From Cyanophora paradoxa (Eukaryota > Glaucocystophyceae > Cyanophorales > Cyanophoraceae): 64,000 bases of DNA. The translations under genes and the position numbers were made by a program. Shown in pieces: positions 1-12,509 of this stretch; within the stretch, counting starts at the first letter, position 1, and each line of letters starts with the position of its first letter. Below the pieces are notes generated by a model. It was not told the DNA's origin. It saw only the letters and a list, made by a program, of their open reading frames with translations, and did no database searches. Location: assembly GCA_004431415.1 (NCBI GenBank), contig QPMI01000514.1, positions 310,001 through 374,000 of the forward strand, given 5' to 3'.

Positions 1-1210
1 CCGAACGGCGGCGCAGGCGCTGGGGACGTGCCGGCGGGTCACCGTCAAGCAGAACAAGACGCTGCTGATGGCCGCGGACATCCCCGGCGGCAAGGAGGCC
101 GGTGCGCCCGCGCCCGCGCCCGCGCCGCCGCCTCCCGCCGCTCCGCCAACGCCGGCCGGCCCGCCTTCGCAGTCGCGGCGCGCATCAAGGCCCTGGAGAC
201 TCAGAAGGAGGCGGAGGAGGCGCGCCCGCGCCGGCGCCCGCGCCCGCGGCGGCCCGCGTGGGGCGCTGACGCCGGCGCAGAGCGACTTCGAGTACGACGT
301 GCTGGACCAGCGCATCGCGCGCCTCGCCGGCGGCATCGCCATCATCAAGGCCCGCCGCCCCTCGCCGCCCCTCGCGCCCCGCCGGCCTGCCGCCCCCTGA
401 CGCCTGCGCCCGGCCTGCAGGTCGGCGCTGCGACGGAGACGGAGCTGGAGAGCAACCTGCTGCGGGTGGAGGACGCGCGCAACGCGACCGTCGCCGCCGT
501 CGCCGAGGGCATCGTCCCCGGCGGCGGCACGGCCTTCTGCAAGCTCGCCCCCAAGGCCCGCCCCGCCCCGCGCCAGCCCGCCCCACCCCGCGCCGCCTCA
601 TCCGTCTTCTGCAGGTGTCGGAGTGGGCGAAGACGCTGGAGGACCTGGACGAGCGGGCCGGCGCCGAGATCGTCGCCCGCGCCATGCTCTCCCCCCTCTC
701 CCAGGTCTCCCTCCCGACCCGAGCCGAGCCGAGCCGAGCCGAGCCGATGCGGGGGGCGGCAGATCGCGGAGAACTGCGGGCTGGAGGGCGGCCTCGTCTC
801 GCAGAAGGTGCAGGCGCTGGGGAAGTGGGAGGAGGGGTACAACGCGGCGGCGGACCGGTACGAGGACCTCGTGGCGGCCGGCATCATCGACCCCGCCAAG
901 GTCGAGCGCGTCTCCCTCCTCGTGCGCCCCCTTGTTCTTCGCCCGCCCGCCCTTCCCTCCCGCCCCGCCCGCCTCACGCGGCGCCGGCCGGGCGCGCCGC
1001 AGAACGCCGCCTCGGTGGCCGGCTACGTCCTCACCTGCCAGGCCGTCGTCTCCGAGGTGTACGAGACCGCCAAGGTGCCGCCCCCGCGCCCCGGCCCCGC
1101 CCCGGCCCGCGCGCCCCCCTCCCGCCCACCGCGTGCCGCGCCCCCCGCAGGGTGTCTTCGACGCCGGCGCGATGGCGGGCGTGGACGACAGCCAGTACGG
1201 CACCATGTGA
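1..1210 (+). CDS. Plastid-type chaperonin 60 (GroEL family), 3' part, 8 exons visible
   Basis: This is the C-terminal third of a 60-kDa chaperonin, which folds proteins inside a double-ring ATPase; the 5' part lies outside the window. Conserved GroEL blocks appear in order: RIARLAGGIAIIKVGAATE, the segment ending VPGGGTAF (the GGG block of the equatorial domain), and IIDPAKVERV followed by NAASVAGYVLT. The NAAS form after the IIDP block is typical of cyanobacterial and plastid Cpn60; mitochondrial versions usually differ here. Splicing keeps the frame across seven introns at 112-172, 220-280, 350-420, 556-614, 705-762, 922-1002 and 1075-1150. Donors at 220, 350 and 556 are GC, the others GT, and all acceptors are AG. 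Exons end at TGA 1208-1210. The GroEL GGM tail is absent. The single long frame through this region is mostly intron read-through. Family assignment is firm; plastid location is inferred. Confidence 0.93.
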
Positions 1211-2029
1211 GCGCCCGTCTGGCACAGCGTAGGCAGACTAGGCAGGCTCCCTCCCTCTTGTTTCAAGCAGAACCCATTCTCGATCGCATGAGGCCCTAGG
1301 GCGGTGTCCAAGCTCATGGTCTCGGTCTCGCTGCCCAGGCGGCTGAAGGTCGAGAGCAGGCGCGCGGTGCTGCAGTGCTGCAAGCACCAAACCCTTGTCC
1401 TCCCCCAGGCCCTCGCCCCGTCTAGATCTCCTCCTGCGCCGGGCGCCTCTGTGATCTGCCCGCCTCCAGCTCAGCTCCCCCCGCCTCGAGCACCCGTCTC
1501 TGCCCCGCCGGGCGCCGGCGCCGGCCTTCAAGTACTAGTACTAGTTCAGACACCGGCCCACCCCCCCTCGGGCCCCTCCGCACGGTGCCGTCGCGATCGG
1601 AAAAGGCCTCCGAAATTCGAAAAGGCACTAGAGAGTACTCAGTACTACCCCGGTATTAACTGTCGGACCTTTTTTTTTCAACTGTCAGAGACTCCGACAG
1701 ACTCGTAATTTAGACGAATTTTAGAGTCGTAAGCGTACGAGTTAACGGTACACCGGTACCTGACACCTATACTGTGACTCTGTGAGGCTATACTGTCTGA
1801 GCTTATACATGTGCATGTCAGCAAAGACTTGAATATATGCATATACATGTATAGCAAAGAAAAGATCGAAAAAATATTTTTTTAATAAAAAGTGATCTCA
1901 ATTTTATCAGGTATGATACATATATATTTACATAAAGAATACATAAATAGAACAGTTTGAAAGTTTTCGAAATACATTTTACATTTACGGGAAAATACAT
2001 GTACGTATATACATATTTGCGCACGTGTG
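1211..2029. other. Intergenic spacer, AT-rich toward its right end
   Basis: No gene was recognised. The Cpn60 3' flank gives way near 1640 to AT-rich DNA, clearest around 1830-2010 with runs of A and T. Palindromic hexamers such as ACATGT and ATATAT recur. Confidence 0.5.
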
Positions 2030-2043
2030 TATGCCGACTTTCA
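2030..2043 (+). repeat. Left target-site duplication of the SINE
   Basis: The 14-mer TATGCCGACTTTCA here is repeated exactly at 2226-2239, just after the poly-A tail of the intervening element. This is the signature of LINE-machinery retroposition. Confidence 0.85.
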
Positions 2044-2225
2044 CCCGCGCTTTAGCGCAGTGGTATAAGGTCGTGCTACGACCTCCCGGATTCCCGGGTT
2101 CGGTTCCTGCTGTTTCCGCTACGTTGTACTTCGAATCCCTGTGATTCCCGATACCGTGACTTGTATCCTCGTTGTGTACTACGAGTGGGCACGCCCACCG
2201 TAGATCAAAAAAAAAAAAAAAAAAA
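2044..2225 (+). mobile_element. tRNA-derived SINE with poly-A tail
   Basis: This is a 182-bp short interspersed element. Its head looks like a degenerate tRNA: an A-box-like TAGCGCAGTGGTA, a hairpin AGGTC/GACCT whose 7-nt loop would present GCT (Ser), and a B-box-like GGTTCGGTTCC. The acceptor and T stems do not pair properly, so it is not a functional tRNA gene. About 100 bp of unrelated body follow, then an A-tract of about 21 ending at 2225. The perfect 14-bp direct repeat on both sides marks insertion of this whole unit. Transcription by RNA polymerase III and mobilisation by a LINE partner are inferred from family knowledge; no LINE is visible in the window. Confidence 0.85.
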
Positions 2226-2239
2226 TATGCCGACTTTCA
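2226..2239 (+). repeat. Right target-site duplication of the SINE
   Basis: Exact copy of the 14-mer at 2030-2043, immediately after the A-tract. A perfect match implies a relatively young insertion. Confidence 0.85.
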
Positions 2240-3173
2240 GGTTTCAAATTTCGGAGTTTCGCAGTACCCTTCCGTCCTCGCAAGTTAGAGTCGCAAGTTC
2301 TCGCAACCGGTCGGCGCCGACTCGCCGAGTCTGCGGACCGTACGGTAAGCGACCTGGCGCCGAATTAGACAGGCGTACATACCTTCTCAGAGGCGGCCGC
2401 GTGGAGCCTGGCCGCGGCCCTGGCGCCGACTCGGCGAGGCTGGCGCCGCCTGGCGCCGGCTGGCGGTCGACCGGTCGACTGCGCACTGCGGCAGTGCGCA
2501 CGCGGAACGTTAACGCGCTGCGCCGCGGCGGTCTGCAGATCCGATCATGAAGACCTTGAATTCGAAGCGCGCGCGCAGACTTTGAAGCGCGCGCGCCGCG
2601 GCGCTGCAGATCATCGGATGTGCATGCCGCCAGCATATGGCCAGCGGCAGCTCTCAGTCTCAGCTGCAGCCGCCGCCATCCATATTGCCAGCAACAGCTG
2701 CAGTTTGCATATCTAGATCTGCATAGCTGGAGCTTCGCGCTCGGTGCCGATAAGAAGCTGTTTTGTGAAGCTGATTGCGGGTGGAGTTGCGACGTCCACG
2801 TCCATCGATCGCGATATCTGCGGCATTTAGATGCTCACGTAAAGCTGTCAGCTCGTCGACCAGGATTCGCCGCGTAAACTCTAGATACTGCAGCACACGC
2901 ACACATATGGAGCGTCTTGCGGACAGGAGCGTGCGCGTGGGCAGCGGAATGCATATGGCGCCGCCAGCTTTGAATATCACCGGTCTCGTGGGCGGCAGCG
3001 CCCTCTCTAGCTCGGGGAGGCTGGAGAAGATTCGACAGCTCGTCAACGGTGCTTTGTTCTACTTGACCGACAAGACGGGAAAGAATTGTGCGAACTTCGT
3101 CCATGGCCACTTGCATCACCGCGCGCGGGGCTCATGATCGTTGGGTTCTGATCATAACGCTTCGTGCACCCAG
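2240..3173. other. Spacer and probable 5' region of the TmcB-like gene
   Basis: It contains palindromic motifs (GTCGACCGGTCGAC near 2466, and a GCGCACTGC/GCAGTGCGC dyad near 2483-2501) and duplicated GAAGCGCGCGCGC tracts near 2563-2595. Short open frames on both strands at 2660-3137 resemble no family I know. A first exon of the downstream membrane-protein gene may lie here, but I could not place it. Confidence 0.35.
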
Positions 3174-6100
3174 ACGATGTCCTGTTCTCCGTCGTTTGGC
3201 CCACCGTGGCTGTCATTCTCGACGCATGCCAGTTGATTGGTCTTGCTTTGACTGCCGCGTGGCACGCTCCTTCTGTCTCCTGGTACGGTCTTTCCCCCGG
3301 CTACCGTGAGTTAGTACGCGAGCTTGCCCCGGGCACCGGTACCTGCAGGGGCTATACATGGCGCTCCGAATCCCTTTTATGCACTTGAATCCGGATATAG
3401 ATGCATATGGGTATACTAGGTCTAGATCTAGATCTAGCTATTGTTCTGCATCGATCTAATTATATAACCTCTCACGGCCGGCTTTGTTAGGCTTCAAGTT
3501 GGTCTGGACTTTTACGTTCAGTTCCAGCGCGCGAATATCGCCTTTGTCTTTCTGTATTGGTCGGTAATCGCAGTCCTGGTCCTCACCTTTTCGCTGACGG
3601 TACGCCTCAAGCCTTGGCCCCGCGGCCGCGCGGCCATCGCCACGTGACCACTGCGCGATCGCAACCTGATCGTGCGCGCGATGTTTTATCAGGCCCACGC
3701 CGCATACCTGTACCATCTTCACTCGTTTCGCGTATTCCCCATACGAGTCCTCAGGTGTGCACGACACAACTACGCGGCCATTCGCAACTGCCAGCATCAT
3801 CAATATTCAATCTGGCTAATTTGCGCATGCTGCCTCTGACCGCAGAGCCCTGGTTCCACTACTGGTGTCGGCATTCTACGTGAGTATCCGCATGCGGCGA
3901 TTTTGTCTCTGTAACATTCCAAAAAAGAAGCCACCATTCGGAGCTTAAAGCTTCCGACCCTTCAGATTTCAAATTTAAATTTGCGCGCAGATTCCAGTCC
4001 TCCGCCTCGTCACCACGCCCTACTTCTGCCGAGAAATCCAGGGGGCCGGAGGAGGCGCTGCGTCACTGTGTTCGTCTCCGCAGCGGTGTGCAAAGACCTT
4101 TCGACTGTGCCCTGCGCATGCCGCTCGCCGCGAAAACGGCTGCGCATGCAGCCGACGTCTATAGCTAGATCTAATTACTGCTTGCAATTGCTCTGATTAT
4201 AAATGAGCCCCCGCGTGCAGGGTAGCAGCCGTCGGGGCCTCGACTGCTGCACTGGTGGTGTACCTCCCTTTCGCTGGGGTGATGGCGGGTGCGCAACGTT
4301 CACTTGCTTTTGTTTTCTTTCGCGAGCAGCCGTTTATTTTGCACGTACGTATATACGCTGGGGTTCGTTACTGCCGATCGCGAGCAGCTGTCTTCCACGA
4401 CATGTCGGTAAGCGTTCCTTCTTTTTGAACGCACGGCGGTTGTTGCTGTTTCATCGACCGCATCGCGATATCGATCGCGATGTACATGTGATCCATGACG
4501 CAGCCACTCTCGGCGGACGTGACTGCACGGACGCACGGCCGAGTCCACCTCATGTACGTCGCTGTGCAGTCGATCCTCGTCTTCGTCGAACCTCCTCTAC
4601 GGGAGAGGCACTCCTTTATCTTTCTTCTTCTCATCTCTTTTGCGTGTTTCCTGATGTCCTTTCTCTTGTGAGTTTCCTTGTAAGGATATCGATCTGTACA
4701 GACTGCATTCCACCTGAATCATGAACTCTCACACCCGGTACGTTCGCAGTGTAACGCTTCAACCACACTACCACCGACCGATGAACATGCTCCGCGCTGG
4801 CTGCTTCGCGGCAGCGGGCACGTTCGCAACGGGGTCGCTGGTTCTGTCGGGAGTGAGCGTCGACGACAGCAGTCGCGCTGTTATCTCCGTTTCATTCATC
4901 GGCTTGATGGTGCGTGATCATTCACGCGTACGTACAATTGCAAGAGTACATGTACAAGAGCATATATATGCATGTCCGGACGCTAATTCTATTCGCTGCC
5001 GCGGCAGCCCCTTACCGGCTCCTTCGCCGCCCTCGCAGTGTACATGCGCTTGAGCTTCATCCGCCGCGCGTGCGTTCATTTTTGACGGATCCTGGTTCCT
5101 CAAAAATGCACTGAATAATCATATGCATGGCTTTTAACCCCAACAGAATTTTGCGGAACATCAGGACCGGCTTCGAAGGCATGGTAAACGAGCACTTTGA
5201 TCACGAAGAGGACGTCGAGGGCGAGGAGGGCGCGGGCCCCGGAGTCGATTTCATGGCCGACAGGCGGAAGAACCACGCGCATTCCATCACCGATCAGCGG
5301 CGCGACCGGCGCTCCAGCGGGGGGTGAGCCTTAGTTTTCATTGAGTTGCGCGGCAGAATCCTCATATTACGCTCGAATTGTGCAGAATTTTTGCACGATC
5401 AAAGGGGTTTTTAATGGAGGCTCAAGTGGAGATTTGGGCGCGCGTCGCGCTGACAGGCAAGCTCTAGCCGCCTGCAGCTGCAGCTGCACGTTGTTGGCTG
5501 CCCCCGTGTATCATGATCATGTAACGCCCCGGCCCGGGGCCTCAACAGACTCGTCGATCCGGGAGGAGGGGATTGCGGCGGCAGAGGCCATCTTCGAGTC
5601 GGGCCTCGCGCGGTTCCGGACCAGCGCCTACGTCGCCCTCCACTACGCCATCTTCCTCTCCACATTCAAGAAGGATCAGCAGCTCGCCACGCACCGCCTC
5701 CGGTCCTTCATTGCACATTCTCTCTCGTTCTAGTTAACGTTCCGCTTTAGCTTCTAGTTACGCCTCTCGCATTTGCATTTGTCAGGATGGCGGAGCGGCT
5801 TCCGCGGGTTGGCCTCGACATCGCGTTTCTGCTGCTGGCGAAGCGCCGCGCCATCGTGCAGATGGACCAGTCGAAGTCGCTGGGCGAAGACACCGGCCTC
5901 AGCGTCGTCGCCTTCCTCGAGGTGAGACGGCTCACGCTGAGGGAGCCCGAGCTGCGCGATCGGACGGATGCGGCGCAGTTCCAGCAGACGCTGGAGGACG
6001 CGACGAAGCACCAGAACATGGCGCTCCAGGAGATCCGCAGCTTCTGGCGGAACATGCTGCGCCTCTCCCACTCGCTGGCCTGGGAGGGCGCGAATTCGAA

Positions 6101-9100
6101 GACCGAGCGGCGCCAAGGCGGGGCGACATTCGATGCGGGCGGCCGCGCCAGCGCTAGCGCTGGCAAGCGCGACGGCAGACGGCGGGTCACTCTCATCGAT
6201 CAGAACGGCGTCGCGCCGCTCGCCGCGATCACCGGGCTCGAGCAGCGCCTCGCGACGATCGAGAAGTCGAAGGCGCGGGTCGAAGGCGCCTACCAGCGCC
6301 TCATCTCAAAATTCCCCCGCTCCCCCGCCCTCTGGTGCGCTTTATTGTTTTTACTTTGAGGCCTTGGTACGCTTAACATGCATTCTTGCGCGCGCAGCCG
6401 CGCGTATGCGTATTTCAAGGCCGAAGGTCGGCTCTCGATTTGCTTTCGAAGTTTAATTTGTTGAAGCGTCATGTACGTGCGCTGAAGCGCCACAGTCTGC
6501 AACCAGCACGCCGAAGCGGCTGTCTTCCAAGCAAGGGCCGACGAGATCGAGGACGCCGAGGCGGTACGCTGCAGCTGCCGTCAGGGCTGCAATGTCGGTC
6601 GCCTTCGGTGACGTCGACTCTGCGCTGCGCAGATGGCGTTAGCGCTGGCGGGCCCGGGCCAGCTGCACGGCTCCACCCAAGGAGGCTCCACAGGCGGCCA
6701 GGACATCGAGCTGCAGGACGATCGCGAGACAGGCTCCGCCATCTCCAAAGGCATCAAGAAGCTGCGCGACCGGCACGACCCGGCGGCGGCGGTTCTCGAG
6801 GCGGTCGCCATGAAGGGCGCGCGCGCCGTCCGCATGCTGAAGCGCGGCGTCGTCATCGCCTGCTGGCTTCTTCTTATCTTGCTCGTCGCTCTCTGCTCGG
6901 TGCGACAATGTTGAATTCCAATAGACGGATAGATACATTTCATTCACGACCTAAAATTTCTGAATTTGATTCTCCACAGACGAGCATCGACCGGCTTCAG
7001 GACCAGCACGGAATAATGGAACGGTTTATATCAGTCTCGTCAATTGTGCGCGTGCACATATTCTTTCAAACCCGCAGAATATTCGAAGTCGAGGTCTAAC
7101 GTGCTGCTTACCGCAGCGCACGTCGATTGCCCTAGTGATCGACTCCGTCCGCTCGATTTCCCTGGCCGTGCAAACAGCGCTGCTGGACGTCGCATCTGGC
7201 CGCGGAACGCCCCCGCGGCCGGCGGATCTCGCAGACGCGTCGGCGGCGGCCACGGAGCGGGCGCGGACACTCGTGAAAAGATCGCGGGAGCTCTACTACG
7301 CGGGAGACAGGGCCGCCACATCGTGGTCCTCCATCCGCTTCGACGCGCCCCTGTACATCCCCGGCCACGCGGCCGCCGCTTTCAACGCGTCAGGGCCGGG
7401 CATCGCAACGATCGCGCCGACTTCTATGTCGATTCTGTTCGCGCGATCTTTCTAAATCAATTAAAGCTTCCGTGCGTGTTCGAGGTCCGCTAAACCTCGG
7501 CGCGGCGGCCGCAGCGACGGGGTCCTCGTGTTCGTCGACCGGGTGGGCGCCATCGCCTCGGCGCCCTCCAGGGCCGTCCCGACCGATCCGGCCTTCCGCT
7601 ACGTCTGCGACGCCGGCCTGGGTCCCCTCGCCTCCAGCATGCACCAGCTGAGCCGCGACTACGAAGAGGCCTTCATCCTCGAGCTCAACTCCCTCTACGT
7701 GCGATACGCCGCCCTGACGGCAGCGTACGTCGCTGTGGCGATCGTCTCCGGCGTATTCGTGGTCCGCCGCATCAGCGTCCCCTGCTTTTTACTGTCCCCG
7801 TTTTCTTTCTGCCCTTGCATTTGCAGTTGACACGAGTTTCTCGATCAGTCGGTGGGCCTGACCAATGTGAGCCGCGACAAGATCAACTTGGCGGACGTGG
7901 TGGTGTGCGATGTATCTCATATATCTACTTCTAGATCTCTATCTTCTTCTCTTTTAATTTCACCCTGCCATTCACCCCATTCAACATCTATCGGCCATTT
8001 GAAGGCCCTCCCCCTCATTCGTTTCTCATCCCTATCCCGCTTCCCCCCCGCCCCTCCGGGTTCCTGGCCATGGACTAGGTTCCTGGGTCCAGTATCCAAG
8101 AGCTCTGGCCCCGCCGCCCCGTCGTTCCGCATAAACCACCTGGCTTTTATTGTTGGCCCGGAATTCAACGTTAATTATACAACTCGAATGATTCGCCATC
8201 CCAGGTCAAAATCCCCAAAGTCCTCATCAAGTCTGTCGTGAAGCACTACGAGATGGTCAGCATTGCAATATTAATACGCGTATCGATTTTCGTCGACGTC
8301 GCACCGGAGCGTGGCACCAACCGGAGGGGCGCGCGCGCAGGTCAAGATCATCGCGTCTGACACGGAGGAGGACCGCGGCGACCACACGCACCGCTGGGAC
8401 GACTCGCAGCACTCCTCCGACGCCGAGGGCCAGAGCTCCCGCGATCGAAGCGCGGCTCGCCGGCACCGTAGGCGGTCGTCCGTCGTCAGCACCGGCGCCG
8501 CCGGCTCCGGACACGGCAGGCGCGGCAGCGCTAGCGGCGGCGCGGGCTACTCTCCCTCGGGGGACCCTGCAGCTGCCATCTCCAAGCGCAAGCTGGAGCA
8601 GGCCGGGCGCCGGCTCCGCGCCGACGAGGGCGCAGGCGCCATCGATGCATATGGGAACGACCCTGGCCGCAGCGGACATTTTGAACGACACGCCCATGAT
8701 CAGAGGGATGCCGCGGCCCCCGTGGACAACGTCGCGGGCAGCGACGCCGTGATTTTTGTCGCGGCGGCACTGAGCCAGCGTCAGCGGCGGCGAAAGTCTT
8801 CAGACGATCTTCTGGATCCCGATCACGAGCGCGACTCTGGAAACAGCAGCGCACCGGGTAGCCGAGAGGAGGAGCGCAAGCCGCAGCCCATCGAGCAGCC
8901 GAGGCCTGGGCTTCTGCCCTCACCCATTCCGTCCCCGCCGGGCTTGTTGCGCTCAGTTTCTCCGGGCCCGGACGCGCCGCCGCGCCTCAGTGGACCCGTC
9001 GCCGTCTCCCTTATGGAGGACGAAGAGATCGTTCCAAGTCCGCCCCGTCGAGACTTCAAGGAACTTGAAGATGGAAAGGGCGCCTCAATGAGATCTACCA

Positions 9101-12056
9101 GCGCGGCCAGCAACGAGCCCAGCCTCAGCTCGGCCCCGCACAGGGAACCATGTGCAGAATCCGACACGCCGACGTCGCTGGCACATAGAACTGCAGCTGC
9201 CTCGCAAACGTTGACGTCGGCGTTTCATCCCATACATGAACACCCGCAACAGAATCTCCAATTACAAGCCCCCGCCGGGGACCGCGCGCACTCGCAAGGG
9301 TCGGAGGTCGCGATTGCAACGGGCCTCACTTCGCCTACCGTAGCCTCGACCGCTGACACGTCCATCTCCTCTCGCTGGAACCTCCCCCTCGATGCAAAAG
9401 GAAAGGATCCGGGCCCGGGCGATGTCGAACGCGAGCATGCACAAGCGGTGCTCATATACTCTATTATTTCGAATTACGATCCGCCGAGGATGCTTTCCAT
9501 CGCTTGCTTAAGCTTTCCATCGCGCGCAGGCGACGCGGGATGCGGACACGCTGGTCTCGCTCGCGATCGTGCGGCCTCCGACGGTGTTCGACCTCGAGGG
9601 CCCTCAGGCGGGGTGCGCACAGTCGGCGGCCCTCGTCATGGGCGAGTACCCGAAGCCGGTCTCGAGGGCGGCGAGCATTCGCTCCAACTCGGGCTCCTCG
9701 CTGACGGCGGCCCCGGGGATGCGGAGCAACTCCCGGAGCGGGGCCTCGAGCTCGGGGCGCCCCCTGGGCCTCCTGCCCAGCGCCTCCCGCTCGACCATCT
9801 TCCCCCCCGCCCTCCGCCGCATCATCGAGCGCGACCGAGATCGCGAGCTGCGCGACCCCGCGGAGCTCTCCGCCTCTTCCGAGGCTTCCAAGCCGCGACA
9901 GAGGGACCGCCACATCGCCCGTGCCCCCCGGCCGCCTTCAAGGTGCTCTCGCGCGCGCGCGTTCGTGCGCTCTAGATCTCTAAATCCTATCTGTCGATCT
10001 ATACTCTTACGTAAGACTTCCACCGGTACCGCAGCCGGCTCACTTACCTCTGTTATTGCAGGACGGGCGAGGTCTATCTGGTCGACAAAAGCAGGCGCGA
10101 GGGGAACGACGTCGGCGGGGGGGACGGCACGCTGCTCGCTAGCCGCAGCGCCGGAGACGATTCCGATCCGGCGCCGGCGGGGCGAGACCTACGCCGGAAG
10201 GCCGCCGGCGTCCGAGTGGCCCCTCTGCCCGCCGGCTCAGGCGCTGCTGAGGCAGGCGCCGATCGCGATGCCGCCATTGCCGCCAGCGCACAACAGTCGA
10301 CATACGCAGCGAGACTTGCGGTCGCGGGGGACGCCTCGGCGGGTGCGCGAAAAATCGAGTTTTGCGCGAAAACCCGCGAGCCCCAGCTCGGTCAGTCTGA
10401 TGGATTCTCGCACGTGCAGCGAGCGAGCTTCCTGGAGACGGAGCGAGGGGTGGGCTCGCGGCGGTCTCGAGAGGGGCCCTCTCGATGACCAAGTCCGTCC
10501 GGTTCCGCGTGTGGGCCTGCCTCTTCGGCATCTCCCTCATTGCCGTCGCCACGTTTCTGGGTCTGCTCCCCGACTACCCGTCGAACCGCAGCCTTCTAAG
10601 CAAACGCGAGACGTCGACTAGCACTGATTGCCGCTGTCTATCGCCGCAGCCTGCTTCTTCCTCGCGGCTCAGACGCGGAGCGCGGTGGACGAGCTCTCCG
10701 CCGTCGGCCGCGTCGGGCACGCGCTCGCCGACCTCCGCCTCCTCTCCAGGGAGCTCTGTCCGCCTCCGCTGCTCGATCCCCCGCGCCTGCGCCCTGAGGG
10801 GTCTGACCGCGGTCTCTCCGGCTCCCCTCCGCGTCAGACGTGGGCGACGGCGCTCTGGGGCTGGGCGCGGCCGCCCTCGCTCGCCGCGTGCACGGCGACG
10901 TCCGGACCGTCCACGACCTTTTCGAGGAATTCAAGTTCGGCTCGGACGGCACCACTCAGCGCGCCACCGGCTTCGACAGTGCGCACTTAAGCTTTTTCCG
11001 AATATTAGTCTTGCGCAGATCATGATCATAGCTATATATCTAGCTATATAGCGATTTTCTGTACGATATCGATGTCGCGTCAGGTCTGCTTTACGGCAAC
11101 GTTAACGTCGAGCCGGCGGATGCAACGTCCGCGAACCTCGCCGAGTATCGCGGGCTCAGCGTTCAGGCGTTCTCTTGTGCGCATCTACCGTAGTGCTAAG
11201 ATTTGCCTGCGATTAACTCCCAGGCTGACACGCCGGCGGCAGACCTGGAGGCCACCCTGAACGTCCTCAAGACGAACGGCCACCTGAGCACCGCCGGCGC
11301 CCTCGTCGAAACGCCAGCGCCCGGCCCCGCTGGGCGAGACCGGCCCAGGTACCCATGGCCACTCGTGATCTCAAATAACCTTCAGCCTTGAACTTATACC
11401 CTTTTCCTTGTTCGAATTCCTTTGTTCTCTAACCTTGTTTCTTATTTCGCGGACGCGGCAGGTACGAGGGCTGGGAGGACGGCGCCTCGTTCGGGGACCC
11501 CTCGCTGCGGGCCGTGCGGACGGAGCTCGCCCCGCTGCTCGCCGCCTTCGATCGCGTCACCGCCGCCGTCGTCGCCAGCGCCGACGTGCATGCGCCCCGC
11601 CCGCCCTCCTTGATTCCATTCGTTCCTAATTGTCTTGAACTGCCTACAAACATAAACTGAATTTCGCGATTTTCTTGCGCAGTCGAGCGTGGCGTTCCTG
11701 CGGTCCATCCTCGCCGCCGTCCTCGTCGCGGACACCCTCGCCATCGCCCTCATCGTGCGCCCTCGAATCGGATCTAGAGCCTTACGTATTATAATCTGCC
11801 ATTGAAGGATAATCATCGCATCAAATTCTGATTCGAGTTTGCCCCTTATATTAATTAAGCTTGAGATGCTAACCTGCGCTCTTGCATGGGGCGCTGGCAG
11901 TACGCGCTGCTCTTCCGGCCGATGCTGCGGCGGCTGCAGGAGGAGAGCTCGCGGGCGGCCCAGCTGCTCCGCATGATCCCCGCCGCTCTCCTCGCCTCTG
12001 CCCAGCTCTCCATCCGCGACCTCCTCCCCACCTCCTGGCACCCCCCCAAGAAGTAG
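3174..12056 (+). CDS. TmcB-like multi-pass membrane protein (tiny macrocysts B family)
   Basis: This is a very large polytopic protein with the organisation of the TmcB/TmcC family known from Dictyostelium, ciliates and algae. Family knowledge says these are large membrane proteins, often with PAS domains; molecular function is poorly defined. Order of exons: N-terminal transmembrane segments (about 3190-3300, 3510-3600, 3843-3881, 4210-4275, 4545-4670, 4780-4910); an acidic cytosolic linker (5146-5327); the helical TPR-like module at about 5550-6550, with helices on the AEAIFESGLARF, FWRNMLRLSHSLAW and SKFPRSPAL pattern; further TM helices near 6850, 7710, 10505 and 11690; and a last exon 11901-12056 ending in the family-like FRPMLRRLQEES and IPAALLASAQ. 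Exon 8341-9450 encodes a Ser/Arg/Pro-rich, probably disordered loop. The 5' introns are long with GTGAGT-type donors. The true start is unresolved and exon edges are approximate. I saw no PAS domain. Confidence 0.82.
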
Positions 12057-12509
12057 CGCCAGGCACAGAGAACAGCAACACGCTCCAGCGCCACCTCAAG
12101 CAGCCTCTGACCAGTCAAGTCTTTATAAATCATAATTAACCAAAGATCCCTCGCCAAAGCTTGAGCATCATACGCATTAATCGGCAATCTCTCAGCTGCA
12201 GCTTCGAATTCATTTTTTTTCAACTCGATCAGTACGTAAACTTGAAATATGCAGCCGTCGACGTCACAGTATTTACAGCGAATAATCAATTGCAATCATC
12301 CATCCATCAATTCAGATCAGTGAACATCTTTCGCCGATGTCTGTATTTGGACTCTCAGCAAGTCTATCGGCAGTGAATATATATGCGGCCATCAGGACCG
12401 GAAGCGGGGCCGCCGGGGGCGCGGTGGTCCAGGCAGCGGGGGCCAGAGAAGCTTATATAATTAAGGGGAGATGGCAGCGGGCAGAGCGGGGGTCCAGGAA
12501 GGGTCACCT
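12057..12509. other. Intergenic spacer
   Basis: No gene was recognised. This is moderately AT-rich sequence after the TmcB-like stop codon, ending where the inverted duplication begins. Confidence 0.5.

Noticed and set aside
28-1299. A single uninterrupted 423-codon frame
   Set aside because: It reads through GC-rich introns. The chaperonin motifs occur in several frames and join only after removing seven introns.
2044-2120. A functional tRNA-Ser(GCT)
   Set aside because: The anticodon hairpin and boxes are present, but the acceptor and T stems fail to pair, and the unit ends in poly-A with a target duplication, so it is the head of a SINE.
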